A stretch of DNA of 64,000 nt from SKVR01 sp037441525 (GTDB lineage: Bacteria; Bacteroidota; Bacteroidia; Bacteroidales; UBA7960), in contig JBBISA010000012.1 in NCBI GenBank assembly GCA_037441525.1, positions 1-64,000 of the forward strand, given 5' to 3'. A program made the translations under genes and the position numbers. The notes beneath the pieces are model-generated. The model was not told the DNA's origin. It saw only the letters and a program-made list of their open reading frames with translations, and did no database searches. This document shows positions 28,254-37,708 of the stretch, one piece after another. Numbering within the stretch: position 1 is the stretch's first letter; the number at the start of each line of letters is the position of its first letter.

Positions 28254-29489
28254 TTATTCTTTCAAATCAGGATACAACAGATAGGGTCTTCTTTGTTCAC
28301 GAAAGCGTTTAATCCCTCCTTCCCAGCCTTCCCGAATTTCCTGTTCTGATTTTCCGGCAACAATTTGTTCACGCAGAGATGCTGTTCCGGCAAGTCGGTC
28401 AAAAAAGCTATTGAAAAATCGTGTTTTATCAGGAAAATATTTATACGCCGTAATCAAATGTGAAAGATCCATCCTGGCTAAAGATTGAAGTGTATCGGGG
28501 CGTTGGGTACGCAGATCAATACCATTACAAAGCAAGCCGAGCAAAGGTGGCTGGGGGGCTGCCAAACGTCTTTCGGGTGTAAATTTGAACGGAAACAACA
28601 CTTCAGGTAGTTCGGGATGGCCGTAAACCTGGAAGGGAAAATCGGTTCCACGCCCAAGACTTATTTGAGTGCCTTCAAAGAAACACAGATAAGGATAATG
28701 CATAATACTGCTCATATTAGGAAGGTTGGGCGAGGGTGCCACCGGTAGTTCATACCACATTTCCCGGATATAGTTCTTTACAGGGATAACCTTAAGATTA
28801 CATTTGAGCCCGCTACCAAGCCATCCTTCGCCATTAACCATGAGGGCATATTCACCAATAGTAAGACCATGAACAACAGGTACTGGATGAAGACCGACAA
28901 AAGAGCTGAAACTGTTTTCAAGAACAGGCCCATCAACAAAATGGCCATTGGGATTGGGCCTATCAAGAACCAAAAAATCAATGTTCTGGCGGGCGGCTTC
29001 TTCCATTAAATAACTCATAGTAGAAATATAGGTATAAAATCGAAGGCCCACATCCTGCATATCGAAAACGATAAGGTCAATATCCTTTAAGTCTTCTGGT
29101 TTTGGCCTTCTGTTGGTGCCATAAAGACTAATTACAGGAAGTCCTGTGGCTTCATCTCTTCCGCTTTGCACATGCTCACCTGCCGCAGCCTGCCCCCTGA
29201 AACCATGTTCAGGGCTGAATACCCTTATCAGGCTAATACCCGATCTGAGCATTGTATCAGCAAGATGCACATTCCCAATAAGCGATGTATGGTTCCCTGC
29301 CAGGGCAATCCTTTTGCCTGTAAGCAAAGGAAAATAAAGTTCAGTTTGCACCGAACCTGTAATGGCAACTTTACTTATTGCATCTGCATCTACATTCTCA
29401 TTCAAGACTATTTCACGGCTGCCAGACCCGCTGCATGAAGTGATGCCCATTAAAATTAGCGACCAAAAAAAACTGAGTTTTATTTGCAT
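28254..29489 (-). CDS. DUF1343 lipoprotein (NamZ-like exo-N-acetylmuramidase)
   Basis: About 411 residues from Met at 29489, chosen because it begins a lipoprotein signal (MQIKLSFFWSLILMGITSCSG, lipobox ITSC). A longer frame to 29543 lacks a better signal. The DUF1343 domain is complete: LTGKRIALAGNHTSL, RVFSPEHGFRG, SLYGTNRRPKPEDLKDID, FDMQDVGLRFYTYISTM and RPNPNG. NamZ of Bacillus subtilis, the studied member, removes terminal N-acetylmuramic acid from peptidoglycan fragments, so cell-wall recycling is the likely role. The final SRLGRGTDFPFQVYGHP-type region is also present. Confidence 0.85.
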   Translation of the reverse strand: MQIKLSFFWSLILMGITSCSGSGSREIVLNENVDADAISKVAITGSVQTELYFPLLTGKRIALAGNHTSLIGNVHLADTMLRSGISLIRVFSPEHGFRGQAAAGEHVQSGRDEATGLPVISLYGTNRRPKPEDLKDIDLIVFDMQDVGLRFYTYISTMSYLMEEAARQNIDFLVLDRPNPNGHFVDGPVLENSFSSFVGLHPVPVVHGLTIGEYALMVNGEGWLGSGLKCNLKVIPVKNYIREMWYELPVAPSPNLPNMSSIMHYPYLCFFEGTQISLGRGTDFPFQVYGHPELPEVLFPFKFTPERRLAAPQPPLLGLLCNGIDLRTQRPDTLQSLARMDLSHLITAYKYFPDKTRFFNSFFDRLAGTASLREQIVAGKSEQEIREGWEGGIKRFREQRRPYLLYPDLKE

Positions 29490-29774
29490 TGTGATTACAC
29501 TTATAAATTCAGATGAAACGAACATGTTAGCGAAAAAACACAAACACCGATGAAATTAGTAAACATGGGGTTCTCCCGTACTTAAGGGATAAACTATCCG
29601 ACCTTGAACTAAAAAATATTTAGGGATGAAACAGACATCCTGTTTTGGCGGGTCAAAAAAAGAATCATAAAATAACCTGCATGAGAGCTCTCCAGTATTG
29701 ACCGAGCAAGTTACCCGGCTACAAAAAAACTATTTTGTTGCTTTCAGAGCAAAACTTATATGACAAAACAATTA
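29490..29774. other. Intergenic stretch with no gene recognised
   Basis: AT-rich sequence between the DUF1343 gene and the terminator of the small lipoprotein gene. Only frames of a dozen or so codons without supporting features are seen. It presumably contains the DUF1343 promoter on the minus strand. Confidence 0.5.
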
Positions 29775-29801
29775 AACCCGGCAATGAAGAATTACCGGGT
29801 T
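29775..29801 (-). terminator. Terminator after the 44-residue lipoprotein gene
   Basis: Arms AACCCGG-C-AAT (29775-29785) and ATT-A-CCGGGTT (29791-29801) with loop GAAGA and one mismatch. On the minus strand the stem is followed by TTAATTGTTTTGT, a T-rich run. Confidence 0.7.
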
Positions 29802-29834
29802 AAAAACATGTAGAATCTTATTCAGTTTTTCTCC

Positions 29835-29969
29835 TTAAACGGTATCTTCGGTTACCTGTTCAGTTTTCGCCTCCCCGTAAGCCGGGCAGAGTTCCTTTTG
29901 TTTGCAGCTGCTTAGGCTTAAACCAATCACCATAATGGCGAATAGGGCAAATACTACTTTTTTACGCAT
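29835..29969 (-). CDS. Small (44-residue) predicted lipoprotein
   Basis: A short frame that reads MRKKVVFALFAIMVIGLSLS followed by the lipobox cysteine (SLSSC, Cys22). The mature part is only about 23 residues and contains a second cysteine in LCPAYGEAKTEQ. The basic N-terminus, hydrophobic core and lipobox are textbook, and a hairpin terminator lies 34 bp downstream, so it is very likely expressed. Very small lipoproteins with a CPAY-type motif occur in other Bacteroidota genomes as far as I recall, but no function is known. It has no codirectional partner close by. Confidence 0.7.
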   Translation of the reverse strand: MRKKVVFALFAIMVIGLSLSSCKQKELCPAYGEAKTEQVTEDTV

Positions 29970-30103
29970 AATTATGTGGTATTGAGTGAATAATTGCAAA
30001 TTAAAATAATAAAACTATGAGTTTGCAATGAATCTGCTTATTGCAACAGGCACAAATATAAAATTTTTTTAGGTTTCATTCTTCCGTGAAAAACGTAAAA
30101 CAT

Positions 30104-30145
30104 AAAACCGCAATAAATCTTTTAAAATCGATTTATTGCGGTTTT
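30104..30145 (-). terminator. Strong hairpin terminator downstream of the 83-residue protein gene
   Basis: A 16-bp perfect stem (30104-30119 pairing with 30130-30145, core AACCGCAATAAATC/GATTTATTGCGGTT) with a 10-nt loop. The flanking A and T runs would let it work in both directions. It closes the gene ending at 30173. Confidence 0.8.
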
Positions 30146-30172
30146 TGCAAGGAACATGACCTGGAACATTTT

Positions 30173-30424
30173 CTAATTACCCACCACGGCAATTGGATGA
30201 TTTTTACCAAGATTGAGCACAGTTAGCGCCCGGGAGTAATCCATAATATTCTTGACTATTTGCTCAGAAGGTGATTCTTCTGGGTGCTTTTCATCAAACC
30301 TGTTGAACAATCTCTCCATTATTTGTTCCATTTGTTGTTGAGTGAGATTTTTATTTTCAACCATTTCGGAGAGAAGATCGATGATCATAGCCAATTCGTT
30401 TTCAAGGGTAAGGGATTGTTTCAT
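30173..30424 (-). CDS. Small helical protein of unknown function
   Basis: An 83-residue, strongly helical, charged protein (LENELAMIIDLLSEMVENKN, then TQQQMEQIMERLFNRFDEKH) with a short hydrophobic C-terminus. There is no signal peptide and no metal motif. I do not recognise the family. It is divergent from sucC across a 170-bp gap and is followed by a strong terminator, so it is probably a monocistronic gene. Confidence 0.6.
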   Translation of the reverse strand: MKQSLTLENELAMIIDLLSEMVENKNLTQQQMEQIMERLFNRFDEKHPEESPSEQIVKNIMDYSRALTVLNLGKNHPIAVVGN

Positions 30425-30545
30425 CAGCAGCGATTTAATTGAACCATATTTTCAAAATTATAACGCATACCCATTGCATTTATTTTGCAAAACTTATTAA
30501 TTTTTAAATAATTGAACCCCAAAGACTCAATGAACACTAAATTCG

Positions 30546-30553
30546 TATTTTTG
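30546..30553 (+). promoter_or_regulatory. Candidate -7 box (TATTTTTG) of sucC
   Basis: TATTTTTG fits TAnnTTTG and lies 41 bp before the sucC ATG. No TTTG -33 box is found at the expected spacing, so this is a moderate-confidence call. Confidence 0.4.
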
Positions 30554-30594
30554 CCCCTATTAAAAGCTGTCAAAAACCAAATAAAGACGACAAA

Positions 30595-31785
30595 ATGAAC
30601 CTTCACGAATATCAGGGCAAAGCCCTGCTGAAAAAATATGGAGTTCCTGTACCTGAGGGATTTATGGTTGAAAGCATTAAAGATGCTATAGAAGCGGAAA
30701 AGAAACTTAAAGAAATTACCGGATTTGAAGTTTGCGCAGTAAAAGCCCAGATACATGCCGGCGGGCGAGGTAAGGGCGGCGGAGTAAAGATTGCCAAAAC
30801 CCTTGATGATGTCAAAACACACGCATCTGCCATTCTTGGAATGCAACTTATTACCCCCCAAACAGGGCCTCAAGGGAAAAAAGTACACAAGATACTCATA
30901 GAGCAAAACATCTATTATCCCGGACCATCCCAACCATCTGAAATTTATTTGAGTATACTGCTTAATCGTGCCATTTCGCGCAACATGATTATGTACTCGC
31001 CCCGAGGCGGAATGGATATTGAAGCTGTTGCTGAGGAAACACCCGAAGCAATTTTTGCTGAAGTGGTTGACCCCAAAACAGGAGTAATGCCATTTCAGTG
31101 CAGGCGAATTGCCTTTAATCTGGGTCTAAAAGGCGAAGCATTCAAAAATATGGTAAAGTTTATTCCTCTTCTTTATAATGCCTTTGTAAAAAACGACTGC
31201 ACCCTTCTTGAAATAAACCCGCTTTTCAAAACTGCTGATGATAAGATACTTGTGGCTGATACAAAAATGAGTATCGACAACAACTCCCTGTTTCGTCATC
31301 CTGAAATTGCCGCCATGCGCGACTTGCTCGAAGAAGACCCTATGGAGGTAGAAGCAGGAAAATTTGATCTTAATTATGTGAAACTTGATGGAAATGTGGG
31401 CTGTATGGTAAATGGTGCCGGCCTGGCTATGGCCACCATGGATATTATCAAATTATCGGGCGGAGACCCGGCCAATTTTCTTGATGTGGGTGGATCGGCC
31501 AACGCAAAAAGGGTGGAAGAAGCCTTCAGGATTATTCTGAAAGACCCAAATGTAAAAGCTATTCTGGTAAATATATTCGGCGGAATTGTCCGTTGCGACA
31601 GGGTTGCCCAGGGAATAGTGGATGCCTACAAAAATATTGGAGAAATAAGTATCCCGATAATTGTGCGATTGCAAGGAACCAATGCCGAAGAAGCCAAAAA
31701 GATCATCGACGATTCGGGGCTCAAGGTAAAGTCGGCGATATTGCTCCGGGAAGCAGCGCAACTTGTGAATGAAGTGCTTCAGTAA
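30595..31785 (+). CDS. sucC: Succinate--CoA ligase (ADP-forming) beta subunit
   Basis: A 396-residue ATP-grasp subunit of succinyl-CoA synthetase. It begins MNLHEYQGKALLKKYGVPVP, as the family does. The ATP-grasp core includes VKAQIHAGGRGKGGGVK. The C-terminal CoA-ligase domain shows GCMVNGAGLAMATMDIIK, then FLDVGGSANAKRVEEAF and ILVNIFGGIVRCDRVA. The alpha subunit sucD is not next to it; instead gcvT follows 41 bp later on the same strand. The partner must be elsewhere in the genome. In anaerobes the enzyme can run in the fermentative succinate/propionate direction. Confidence 0.95.
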   Translation: MNLHEYQGKALLKKYGVPVPEGFMVESIKDAIEAEKKLKEITGFEVCAVKAQIHAGGRGKGGGVKIAKTLDDVKTHASAILGMQLITPQTGPQGKKVHKILIEQNIYYPGPSQPSEIYLSILLNRAISRNMIMYSPRGGMDIEAVAEETPEAIFAEVVDPKTGVMPFQCRRIAFNLGLKGEAFKNMVKFIPLLYNAFVKNDCTLLEINPLFKTADDKILVADTKMSIDNNSLFRHPEIAAMRDLLEEDPMEVEAGKFDLNYVKLDGNVGCMVNGAGLAMATMDIIKLSGGDPANFLDVGGSANAKRVEEAFRIILKDPNVKAILVNIFGGIVRCDRVAQGIVDAYKNIGEISIPIIVRLQGTNAEEAKKIIDDSGLKVKSAILLREAAQLVNEVLQ

Positions 31786-31826
31786 TTAACCCTTAATTAT
31801 TGTCATTAAATATTATTTTCTGACCA

Positions 31827-32918
31827 ATGAAAGAAACTATTTTCAGGCAAATGCACGAAGAAATGGGGGCCAAAATGGTTTCCTTTGCAGGGTTTTATAT
31901 GCCCATTCAATTTGAAGGTATCAATGCTGAACACCAAACCGTGAGAGAATCTATGGGGGTTTTTGATGTTTCGCACATGGGTGAGATTTGGATAGAAGGG
32001 CCTGGGGCTTTCGACCTTGTTCAGAAAGTTAGCTCCAATGATATTGCAGTATTGAGCAAAGGCAAGGTGCAGTACACCTGTTTTCCTAACGAAACCAATG
32101 GGATTGTGGATGATTTTCTGGTTTATCATTTTTCGCGTGAAAAATATTTACTGGTTGTAAATGCCGCCAATATAGCGAAAGACTACAACTGGCTGTTAAA
32201 ACAGAATGAAACCATAGGGGCACAAATTTACAATACATCAGATACCACAAGCCAGCTGGCTATTCAGGGTCCTTTGGCCCTGAAGGCAATGCAAAAACTC
32301 ACCCGGGAATCTATTACGGATATGCCCTTTTATACTTATAAATTACTGGAGTTTGCCGGAGTGGAAAATGTGCTGCTTTCAACAACCGGATATACTGGCT
32401 CAGGCGGTTGTGAAATTTACTTCCCAAACGAAGCAGGTATGGCCATTTACAAAGCCGTACTGGAAGCCGGTAAAGAATTCGGCATAAAGCCAATAGGACT
32501 TGCTGCCCGCGATACTCTGAGGCTCGAAATGGGCTATTGCCTATACGGCAACGATATCAACGACACCACTTCACCCCTTGAAGCTGGTTTGGGTTGGGTT
32601 ACCAAATTTACCGATGGAAATAATTTTGTAAACCGTCAAGGCCTTGAAAATCAAAAACGCCAAGGCTTAAAACGTAAATTAATTGGTTTTGAAGTTCTTG
32701 AAAAAGGAATTGCACGTCAGGACTATCCTATACTCGATGCGAGTGGAAATACCATTGGCCAGGTTACTTCAGGCACCATGTCGCCCACTCTTAAAAAAGC
32801 CATAGGAATGGGTTATATTAAAACCGAGTATGCCGAACCTGGAACTGAAATATTCATCGGTATCAGAGGAAAATCATTCAAAGCTGTGGTGGTTAAAAAA
32901 CCATTCTACCAGTCCTGA
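31827..32918 (+). CDS. gcvT: Glycine cleavage system T protein (aminomethyltransferase)
   Basis: A 363-residue folate-dependent enzyme that takes the aminomethyl group from the H protein to tetrahydrofolate, releasing ammonia. Characteristic segments: GAKMVSFAGFYMPIQFEG, VFDVSHMGEI, RDTLRLEMGYCLYGND and PLEAGLGWVTKF. The other glycine-cleavage genes gcvH and gcvP are absent here. No glycine riboswitch was seen in the 41-bp gap after sucC, so it is probably co-transcribed with sucC. Confidence 0.94.
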   Translation: MKETIFRQMHEEMGAKMVSFAGFYMPIQFEGINAEHQTVRESMGVFDVSHMGEIWIEGPGAFDLVQKVSSNDIAVLSKGKVQYTCFPNETNGIVDDFLVYHFSREKYLLVVNAANIAKDYNWLLKQNETIGAQIYNTSDTTSQLAIQGPLALKAMQKLTRESITDMPFYTYKLLEFAGVENVLLSTTGYTGSGGCEIYFPNEAGMAIYKAVLEAGKEFGIKPIGLAARDTLRLEMGYCLYGNDINDTTSPLEAGLGWVTKFTDGNNFVNRQGLENQKRQGLKRKLIGFEVLEKGIARQDYPILDASGNTIGQVTSGTMSPTLKKAIGMGYIKTEYAEPGTEIFIGIRGKSFKAVVVKKPFYQS

Positions 32919-32949
32919 AACGAAAATCAAGCCAATTTCATTGCTCATA

Positions 32950-33951
32950 ATGAACCGGACAAAAAAAGCCATACCCCTTTTTGTATTTTTATTTCTGTTG
33001 CTTTTGCCAGCTTTAGATGGTTTTTCGTTTGGGTTTGCAGCCCATCGCAAAATAAATCGTATGGCAGTATTTACCCTCCCCCCCGAAATGGTAGGCTTTT
33101 TCAAACATCATATTGAGTATATAACAGAACGAGCCATCGACCCAGATAAAAGGGCTCATTCGGTAACGGGTGAAGCACAAAGGCACTACATTGATATTGA
33201 CCATTTTGGGGAAAATCCTTTTGCAACTGTACCCCGCAGATGGAAAGATGCTGTTGAAAAATACACTGAAGATACCCTTCAGAAACACGGAATATTGCCC
33301 TGGCATGTTGAAGTTATGATGCAACGCCTCACAAAAGCTTTCAGAGACCAGGATATTGACCGGATTCTTTACACTGCTACCCACCTGGGGCACTATATTT
33401 CCGATCTTTGCACCCCCCTGCACACAAGCAAATATTACAATGGACGTAATCCGTCGCAAAGAGGCATCCATGCTCTCTGGGAAAGCAGGCTGGTAGAGCT
33501 TTATGCTGATACTTACAATTATTTTGTTGGCAGGGCTGAATATATTCCGTCCCCCCTCGACCGGGCGTGGGAACTAATAGAATTTAGCCATTATACCATA
33601 GATACAATCTACCAAGTATTTGATAGCTTAATGATCGCAATACCGCCCGACCAGATTTTTGTCTTTGAGATGAGAGGACAAAGCACTGTGAGAACTTACT
33701 CGCGCAATTTTTCGCAAGCGATACACCAAAGCATGAATGGAATGGTAGAACGACAAATGCGCAGAGCAGTTAAGAATGTTGGCGATTTTTGGTATACTGC
33801 CTGGGTAAATGCCGGACAACCTAATCTTTACCGGATCGAGGGCAAGGCAATTAGTGCTGCCCACCGCAGGCTGCTGGCTCAAGAAGAACAGGAATATAAT
33901 CGTACAGGAGAATATCAGGAAAGACCTGTTGTTGTGCCTGATAATCAGTAG
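32950..33951 (+). CDS. Secreted zinc-dependent phospholipase C / S1-P1 nuclease-like protein
   Basis: A 333-residue exported protein. The Met at 32950 starts a signal peptide (KKAIPLFVFLFLLLLPALDG); an upstream in-frame Met would run into gcvT. After cleavage the mature protein has FAAHRKINRMAVF near its N-terminus, RHYIDIDHFGENPF, and the cluster ATHLGHYISDLCTPLHTSKYYNG, then RGIHALWESRLVELY. The spaced His and Asp residues are those that bind three zinc ions in the phospholipase C / S1-P1 nuclease superfamily. The substrate (lipid or nucleic acid) is not resolved. It lies 31 bp after gcvT. Confidence 0.8.
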   Translation: MNRTKKAIPLFVFLFLLLLPALDGFSFGFAAHRKINRMAVFTLPPEMVGFFKHHIEYITERAIDPDKRAHSVTGEAQRHYIDIDHFGENPFATVPRRWKDAVEKYTEDTLQKHGILPWHVEVMMQRLTKAFRDQDIDRILYTATHLGHYISDLCTPLHTSKYYNGRNPSQRGIHALWESRLVELYADTYNYFVGRAEYIPSPLDRAWELIEFSHYTIDTIYQVFDSLMIAIPPDQIFVFEMRGQSTVRTYSRNFSQAIHQSMNGMVERQMRRAVKNVGDFWYTAWVNAGQPNLYRIEGKAISAAHRRLLAQEEQEYNRTGEYQERPVVVPDNQ

Positions 33952-33988
33952 TTTATCTTCGTATGATAAATTAAACAGATACCATCGT

Positions 33989-36088
33989 ATGAAACCTAAC
34001 AACTTTTCTGACATCCTGAATAGTTTGAAACATGATTTGTTGAAAAAGGCAATTCATTTCACTTTGGTGGCCTCCCTTCTGATTATTCAGGGATGCACAG
34101 GCAAAAAAGATAAAAATAGTATGGAAAACTTTGCATATCAAACTGAGCAATTTGCCGACATCAGGATTCTTCGTTACAACATCCCGGGTTTCGAAAAACT
34201 TTCTTTGCAACAAAAAAAACTTGCCTATTACCTGTACGAAGCAGGGTTGGCTGGAAGAGATATAATTTGGGACCAGAATTACAGATATAATTTAATTATT
34301 CGCAAAACCCTTGAAGAAATAATCCTTCACTTCAACGGCAATCGCAATACCGCGCAGTTTCAGGAATTTATTACATATACCAAAAGGGTATTTGTAGCTA
34401 ATGGTATTCATCATCACAATTCATCATTAAAAATAATTCCAGGCTTTTCAAAGGAGTATCTTGCGGAGTTGATTCAGAATTCGCCGGAAAGCAATTTCCC
34501 GGTAAAAAGCCCGGAAGAAATTGATCAACTTATTTCGACCCTTCAAAATGTACTTTTCGACCCCACCATTGATGCAATAAAAACCAACCTCAACCCAGAT
34601 GAAGATTTGCTAATGACTTCGGCAGTTAACTATTATTCGGGAGTTAGCCAGGATGAAGCCTCCGATTTTTACAACAACTTATCTTCGGGTGATAACAAGA
34701 TGCCTGTAATGTGGGGGCTTAATTCGCAATTGGTAAAATCGGGAGATGATATTGCAGAGAGCATCTGGCGCACAGGCGGAATGTACTCCAAAGCCATTGA
34801 GCAGATAGTTTATTGGCTTCAGAAAGCCCTATCTGTGGCCGAAAATCAACTTCAGAAACAAATTATAGGCAAATTGACTGATTTTTACAACAATGGCGAC
34901 CTTTCTGTTTTCGACGATTATAATATTTTATGGGTTCGCGATACAGTTTCGGTTATCGATTTTACCAACGGTTTTATTGAAACCTATACCGATCCCCTGG
35001 GGTTGAAGGGCGCCTGGCAATCAATGGTTTCGGCCATCGACAATGAATCGGGCCAGAGGGTCCAGCTTATTTCAGCCAATGCACAATGGTTTGAAGACAA
35101 TATGCCTTATAATGAAGCCTTTAAGAAACCAATGGTTAAAGGAATTTCGGCAAGGGCCATTAATGTAATTGCAATCTCTGGCGAAAACAGCCCTACCCCT
35201 CCTCTGGGAGTAAATCTGCCAAATTCTGACTGGATAAGACGTGAGCACGGTTCAAAATCAGTTACAATTACCAATATTGCACGTGCTTATTATGAGGCTG
35301 ACTTTAGTGCCGGAATTATGACGGAGTTTGCATTTAACAATGATGAATTGGAGCTGGCAAAGAATTTTGGTTTCCTTGCCCGGAATCTTTATACTGATCT
35401 TCACGAAATTATCGGACACGGATCAGGTCAATTGTTACCAGGTGTTGCCGATATGAGCATTACACTCAAGAATTATGCATCAGTAATAGAAGAAACCCGG
35501 GCCGACCTGGCAGCATTATATTTTGCAATCGACGCAGCTCTGGTCGATCGTGGCATAGTTCCTACTCTTGATGTCGGCAAAACATTTTACAATCAATACA
35601 TTCGCAATGGAATGATGTTGCAACTACAACGGGTTTCGCCTGGGGCCAATATACAGCAAGCCCACATGCGCAATAGACAATTGGTAGCCAAATGGGTTTA
35701 TGAAAAAGGCAGTTCAGAAAATATAATTGAAAGGAAAAGCATAAATGGGAAAACGTACTTTGTGATCAACGACCATCTGAAATTAAGAAACCTGTTTGGT
35801 GAGTTACTTACTGAAATACAGCGAATAAAATCGGAAGGTGATTTTATCGCAGCCAGAAACCTGGTGGAAAATTATGCCATTAAGGTTGACCAGGAATTAT
35901 TGGCCGAAGTTCATCAACGTTTTACATCACTCAATATTCCGCCCTTTTCAGCCTTCATCAATCCGGTATTAACGCCTGTAATCAGAAATGATCGTATTGT
36001 AGATGTGAAAGTAGAATATCCTTCCGATTTTTTGGATCAAATGCTTTTTTACAGCAGAAACTATAGCACTTTAACTCCTTTATACTAA
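33989..36088 (+). CDS. Dipeptidyl peptidase III (M49) lipoprotein
   Basis: About 699 residues from the Met at 33989. This start gives a lipoprotein signal (FTLVASLLIIQGCTGKK, lipobox Cys) and removes an upstream extension overlapping the preceding gene. The M49 zinc motif is HEIIGH in DLHEIIGHGSGQLLPG, with the second motif EETRAD in VIEETRADLAALYF. Both are complete. DPP III removes N-terminal dipeptides; the lipidation signal places this copy in the envelope, probably for peptide nutrition. It starts 37 bp after the phospholipase-like gene on the same strand. Confidence 0.92.
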   Translation: MKPNNFSDILNSLKHDLLKKAIHFTLVASLLIIQGCTGKKDKNSMENFAYQTEQFADIRILRYNIPGFEKLSLQQKKLAYYLYEAGLAGRDIIWDQNYRYNLIIRKTLEEIILHFNGNRNTAQFQEFITYTKRVFVANGIHHHNSSLKIIPGFSKEYLAELIQNSPESNFPVKSPEEIDQLISTLQNVLFDPTIDAIKTNLNPDEDLLMTSAVNYYSGVSQDEASDFYNNLSSGDNKMPVMWGLNSQLVKSGDDIAESIWRTGGMYSKAIEQIVYWLQKALSVAENQLQKQIIGKLTDFYNNGDLSVFDDYNILWVRDTVSVIDFTNGFIETYTDPLGLKGAWQSMVSAIDNESGQRVQLISANAQWFEDNMPYNEAFKKPMVKGISARAINVIAISGENSPTPPLGVNLPNSDWIRREHGSKSVTITNIARAYYEADFSAGIMTEFAFNNDELELAKNFGFLARNLYTDLHEIIGHGSGQLLPGVADMSITLKNYASVIEETRADLAALYFAIDAALVDRGIVPTLDVGKTFYNQYIRNGMMLQLQRVSPGANIQQAHMRNRQLVAKWVYEKGSSENIIERKSINGKTYFVINDHLKLRNLFGELLTEIQRIKSEGDFIAARNLVENYAIKVDQELLAEVHQRFTSLNIPPFSAFINPVLTPVIRNDRIVDVKVEYPSDFLDQMLFYSRNYSTLTPLY

Positions 36089-36127
36089 CTTCACGTATCC
36101 AAAGGAGCAACAACAGTTCTATACATT

Positions 36128-37540
36128 TCAGGTAAACAACCAACCATTAGAAAGAAATACATTATATAGAAATGTATTCCAAATCAGGGCAGAGAATAGA
36201 AGCACGGCTATGAGAACCCATCTCACCCTACCTGATAAATCATGGTAAAAAACCCATAACATGATGAGCAGGATAAAAACCCAAAGTCCAAAATCAGCAA
36301 AATCCCAATGAGTTGAGAAGGGTATCATTCCCAGAAAGAAAATACTCAACAGAACAAGTGACCCAAGAAACATAATCTTGTAGTCAGTATTTATTTTTTC
36401 AATTTTTTCGGGTAGCGAATAAAGAGAAAAATAAAAAAAAGGAGAACAGACTAAATATCTCGCTACTCCGTTTAGACTCCCCCCCTTAAAAAGCAAAATA
36501 GTCAGAAACATCCCCAAAGTATAAAACAACGAAAAGATAAACATATACTCTTTTCTGTATTTTTCCGTATCGAACAATGAAACATCTTTTACTTCACTTA
36601 TTTTTCGGGCATTTTTAAAAAATATCTGCATAAGATACATGGCTAATGCGGGTATTACAATGCAAATAATACCGATTACAATCGAAAAAGACTCAAGTGA
36701 CCAATCTCTGATATTATGTGGCACCTGCAAAGTTGTATCCCAGGTTTTTATTGCATCAATGTAGATAAGAAGTTTTCCGCTACCTGTTGAATACTGAAAT
36801 ATAGCTACCAGCAATGTACCCACAAGTGTAGGCAAAATCAGATATAGCAGGTGGACTAAGTTTTGTTTTAACCTGAAATACTTCAATGACATGAATATGG
36901 TTGTAACCACAAAACTGATTAACAAAATTGTAACAGCCGATCGAGTCATCGCAGCAAACATAAATCCGGCGAAGTAAAGCCAGTATTTTTTCTTTACTAG
37001 TCCATGAATTCCTATTGAAAGGCAAAACATAAAAAGGGCTTCGGTATAAGGGATAAGAAATACCACCAATAAAGGCGATGATAATGCAATAAGATACCTA
37101 TGAATTATTTCTCTGCGACTGGTAAATTTATCTTTAAATAATTCCTGAAGCAAAAAGACCGAAAGAGCAAATAGGATATAATTTACTATCCCTATACCCA
37201 GAGGAGAAACACTTAAAAACCGCCATAACAAGGGAAAAAGAGGGAAAAATGCATAAAGAAATATTACTTCGCTGTTTGCAGTATTGTATCCTGATTCCCG
37301 TAAGGTGTTATAATGCTCAGCATCCCAGTGCAACAAACGTTCGGTGGTTATTTTCAGATAGGGAATTTTCTGACTTGTCATAACATCATCCTGCCAAACA
37401 TAATTTTTTGAAATTAACCCCATTGAGTTTTTATAGATGGGTTCGATTTGCATTAGTGAAAAGAACGCAAAAAATAACAATAGCCATCCCAGGGCTGCAA
37501 TCACATATATAAAATAACGCTTACCAGACATAGTTACCAT
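36128..37540 (-). CDS. Polytopic glycosyltransferase (PIG-V/GT39-like)
   Basis: A 470-residue membrane protein with about twelve hydrophobic helices. The first periplasmic loop carries LLHWDAEHYNTLRESGYN, followed by FFPLFPLLWRFL. A WDxxHY or WDAxWY loop followed by FFPLxPLL is typical of lipid-linked-sugar mannosyltransferases of the PIG-V/GT39-like group. It would transfer a sugar from a polyprenyl-phosphate donor to a surface glycan or protein. The acceptor is unknown. It converges with the DPP III gene. A Met three codons in (37531) is an equally good start. Confidence 0.72.
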   Translation of the reverse strand: MVTMSGKRYFIYVIAALGWLLLFFAFFSLMQIEPIYKNSMGLISKNYVWQDDVMTSQKIPYLKITTERLLHWDAEHYNTLRESGYNTANSEVIFLYAFFPLFPLLWRFLSVSPLGIGIVNYILFALSVFLLQELFKDKFTSRREIIHRYLIALSSPLLVVFLIPYTEALFMFCLSIGIHGLVKKKYWLYFAGFMFAAMTRSAVTILLISFVVTTIFMSLKYFRLKQNLVHLLYLILPTLVGTLLVAIFQYSTGSGKLLIYIDAIKTWDTTLQVPHNIRDWSLESFSIVIGIICIVIPALAMYLMQIFFKNARKISEVKDVSLFDTEKYRKEYMFIFSLFYTLGMFLTILLFKGGSLNGVARYLVCSPFFYFSLYSLPEKIEKINTDYKIMFLGSLVLLSIFFLGMIPFSTHWDFADFGLWVFILLIMLWVFYHDLSGRVRWVLIAVLLFSALIWNTFLYNVFLSNGWLFT

Positions 37541-37708
37541 AATTTAAAGATTGTAATTTAAGAAAAATTCCACTTTCAAATATCCTGAACACTTTCACAT
37601 TCAATCCATTCAGGGTTGATTTACCTGAAAAATTTTGATTGGTGGTAAAAAAATTAATCAACTCTGATTTGCATAACGATTTTTTCAAAGACTGAAAGGA
37701 AAAAAGTT

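Noticed and set aside
30424..30933. A 169-codon frame on the minus strand over the sucC start
   Set aside because: It lies antisense to the highly conserved sucC N-terminus, has no recognisable domain or signal, and is explained as a shadow frame.
31786..31826. Glycine riboswitch before gcvT
   Set aside because: Only 41 bp separate sucC and gcvT, which is too short, and no conserved aptamer sequence is visible.
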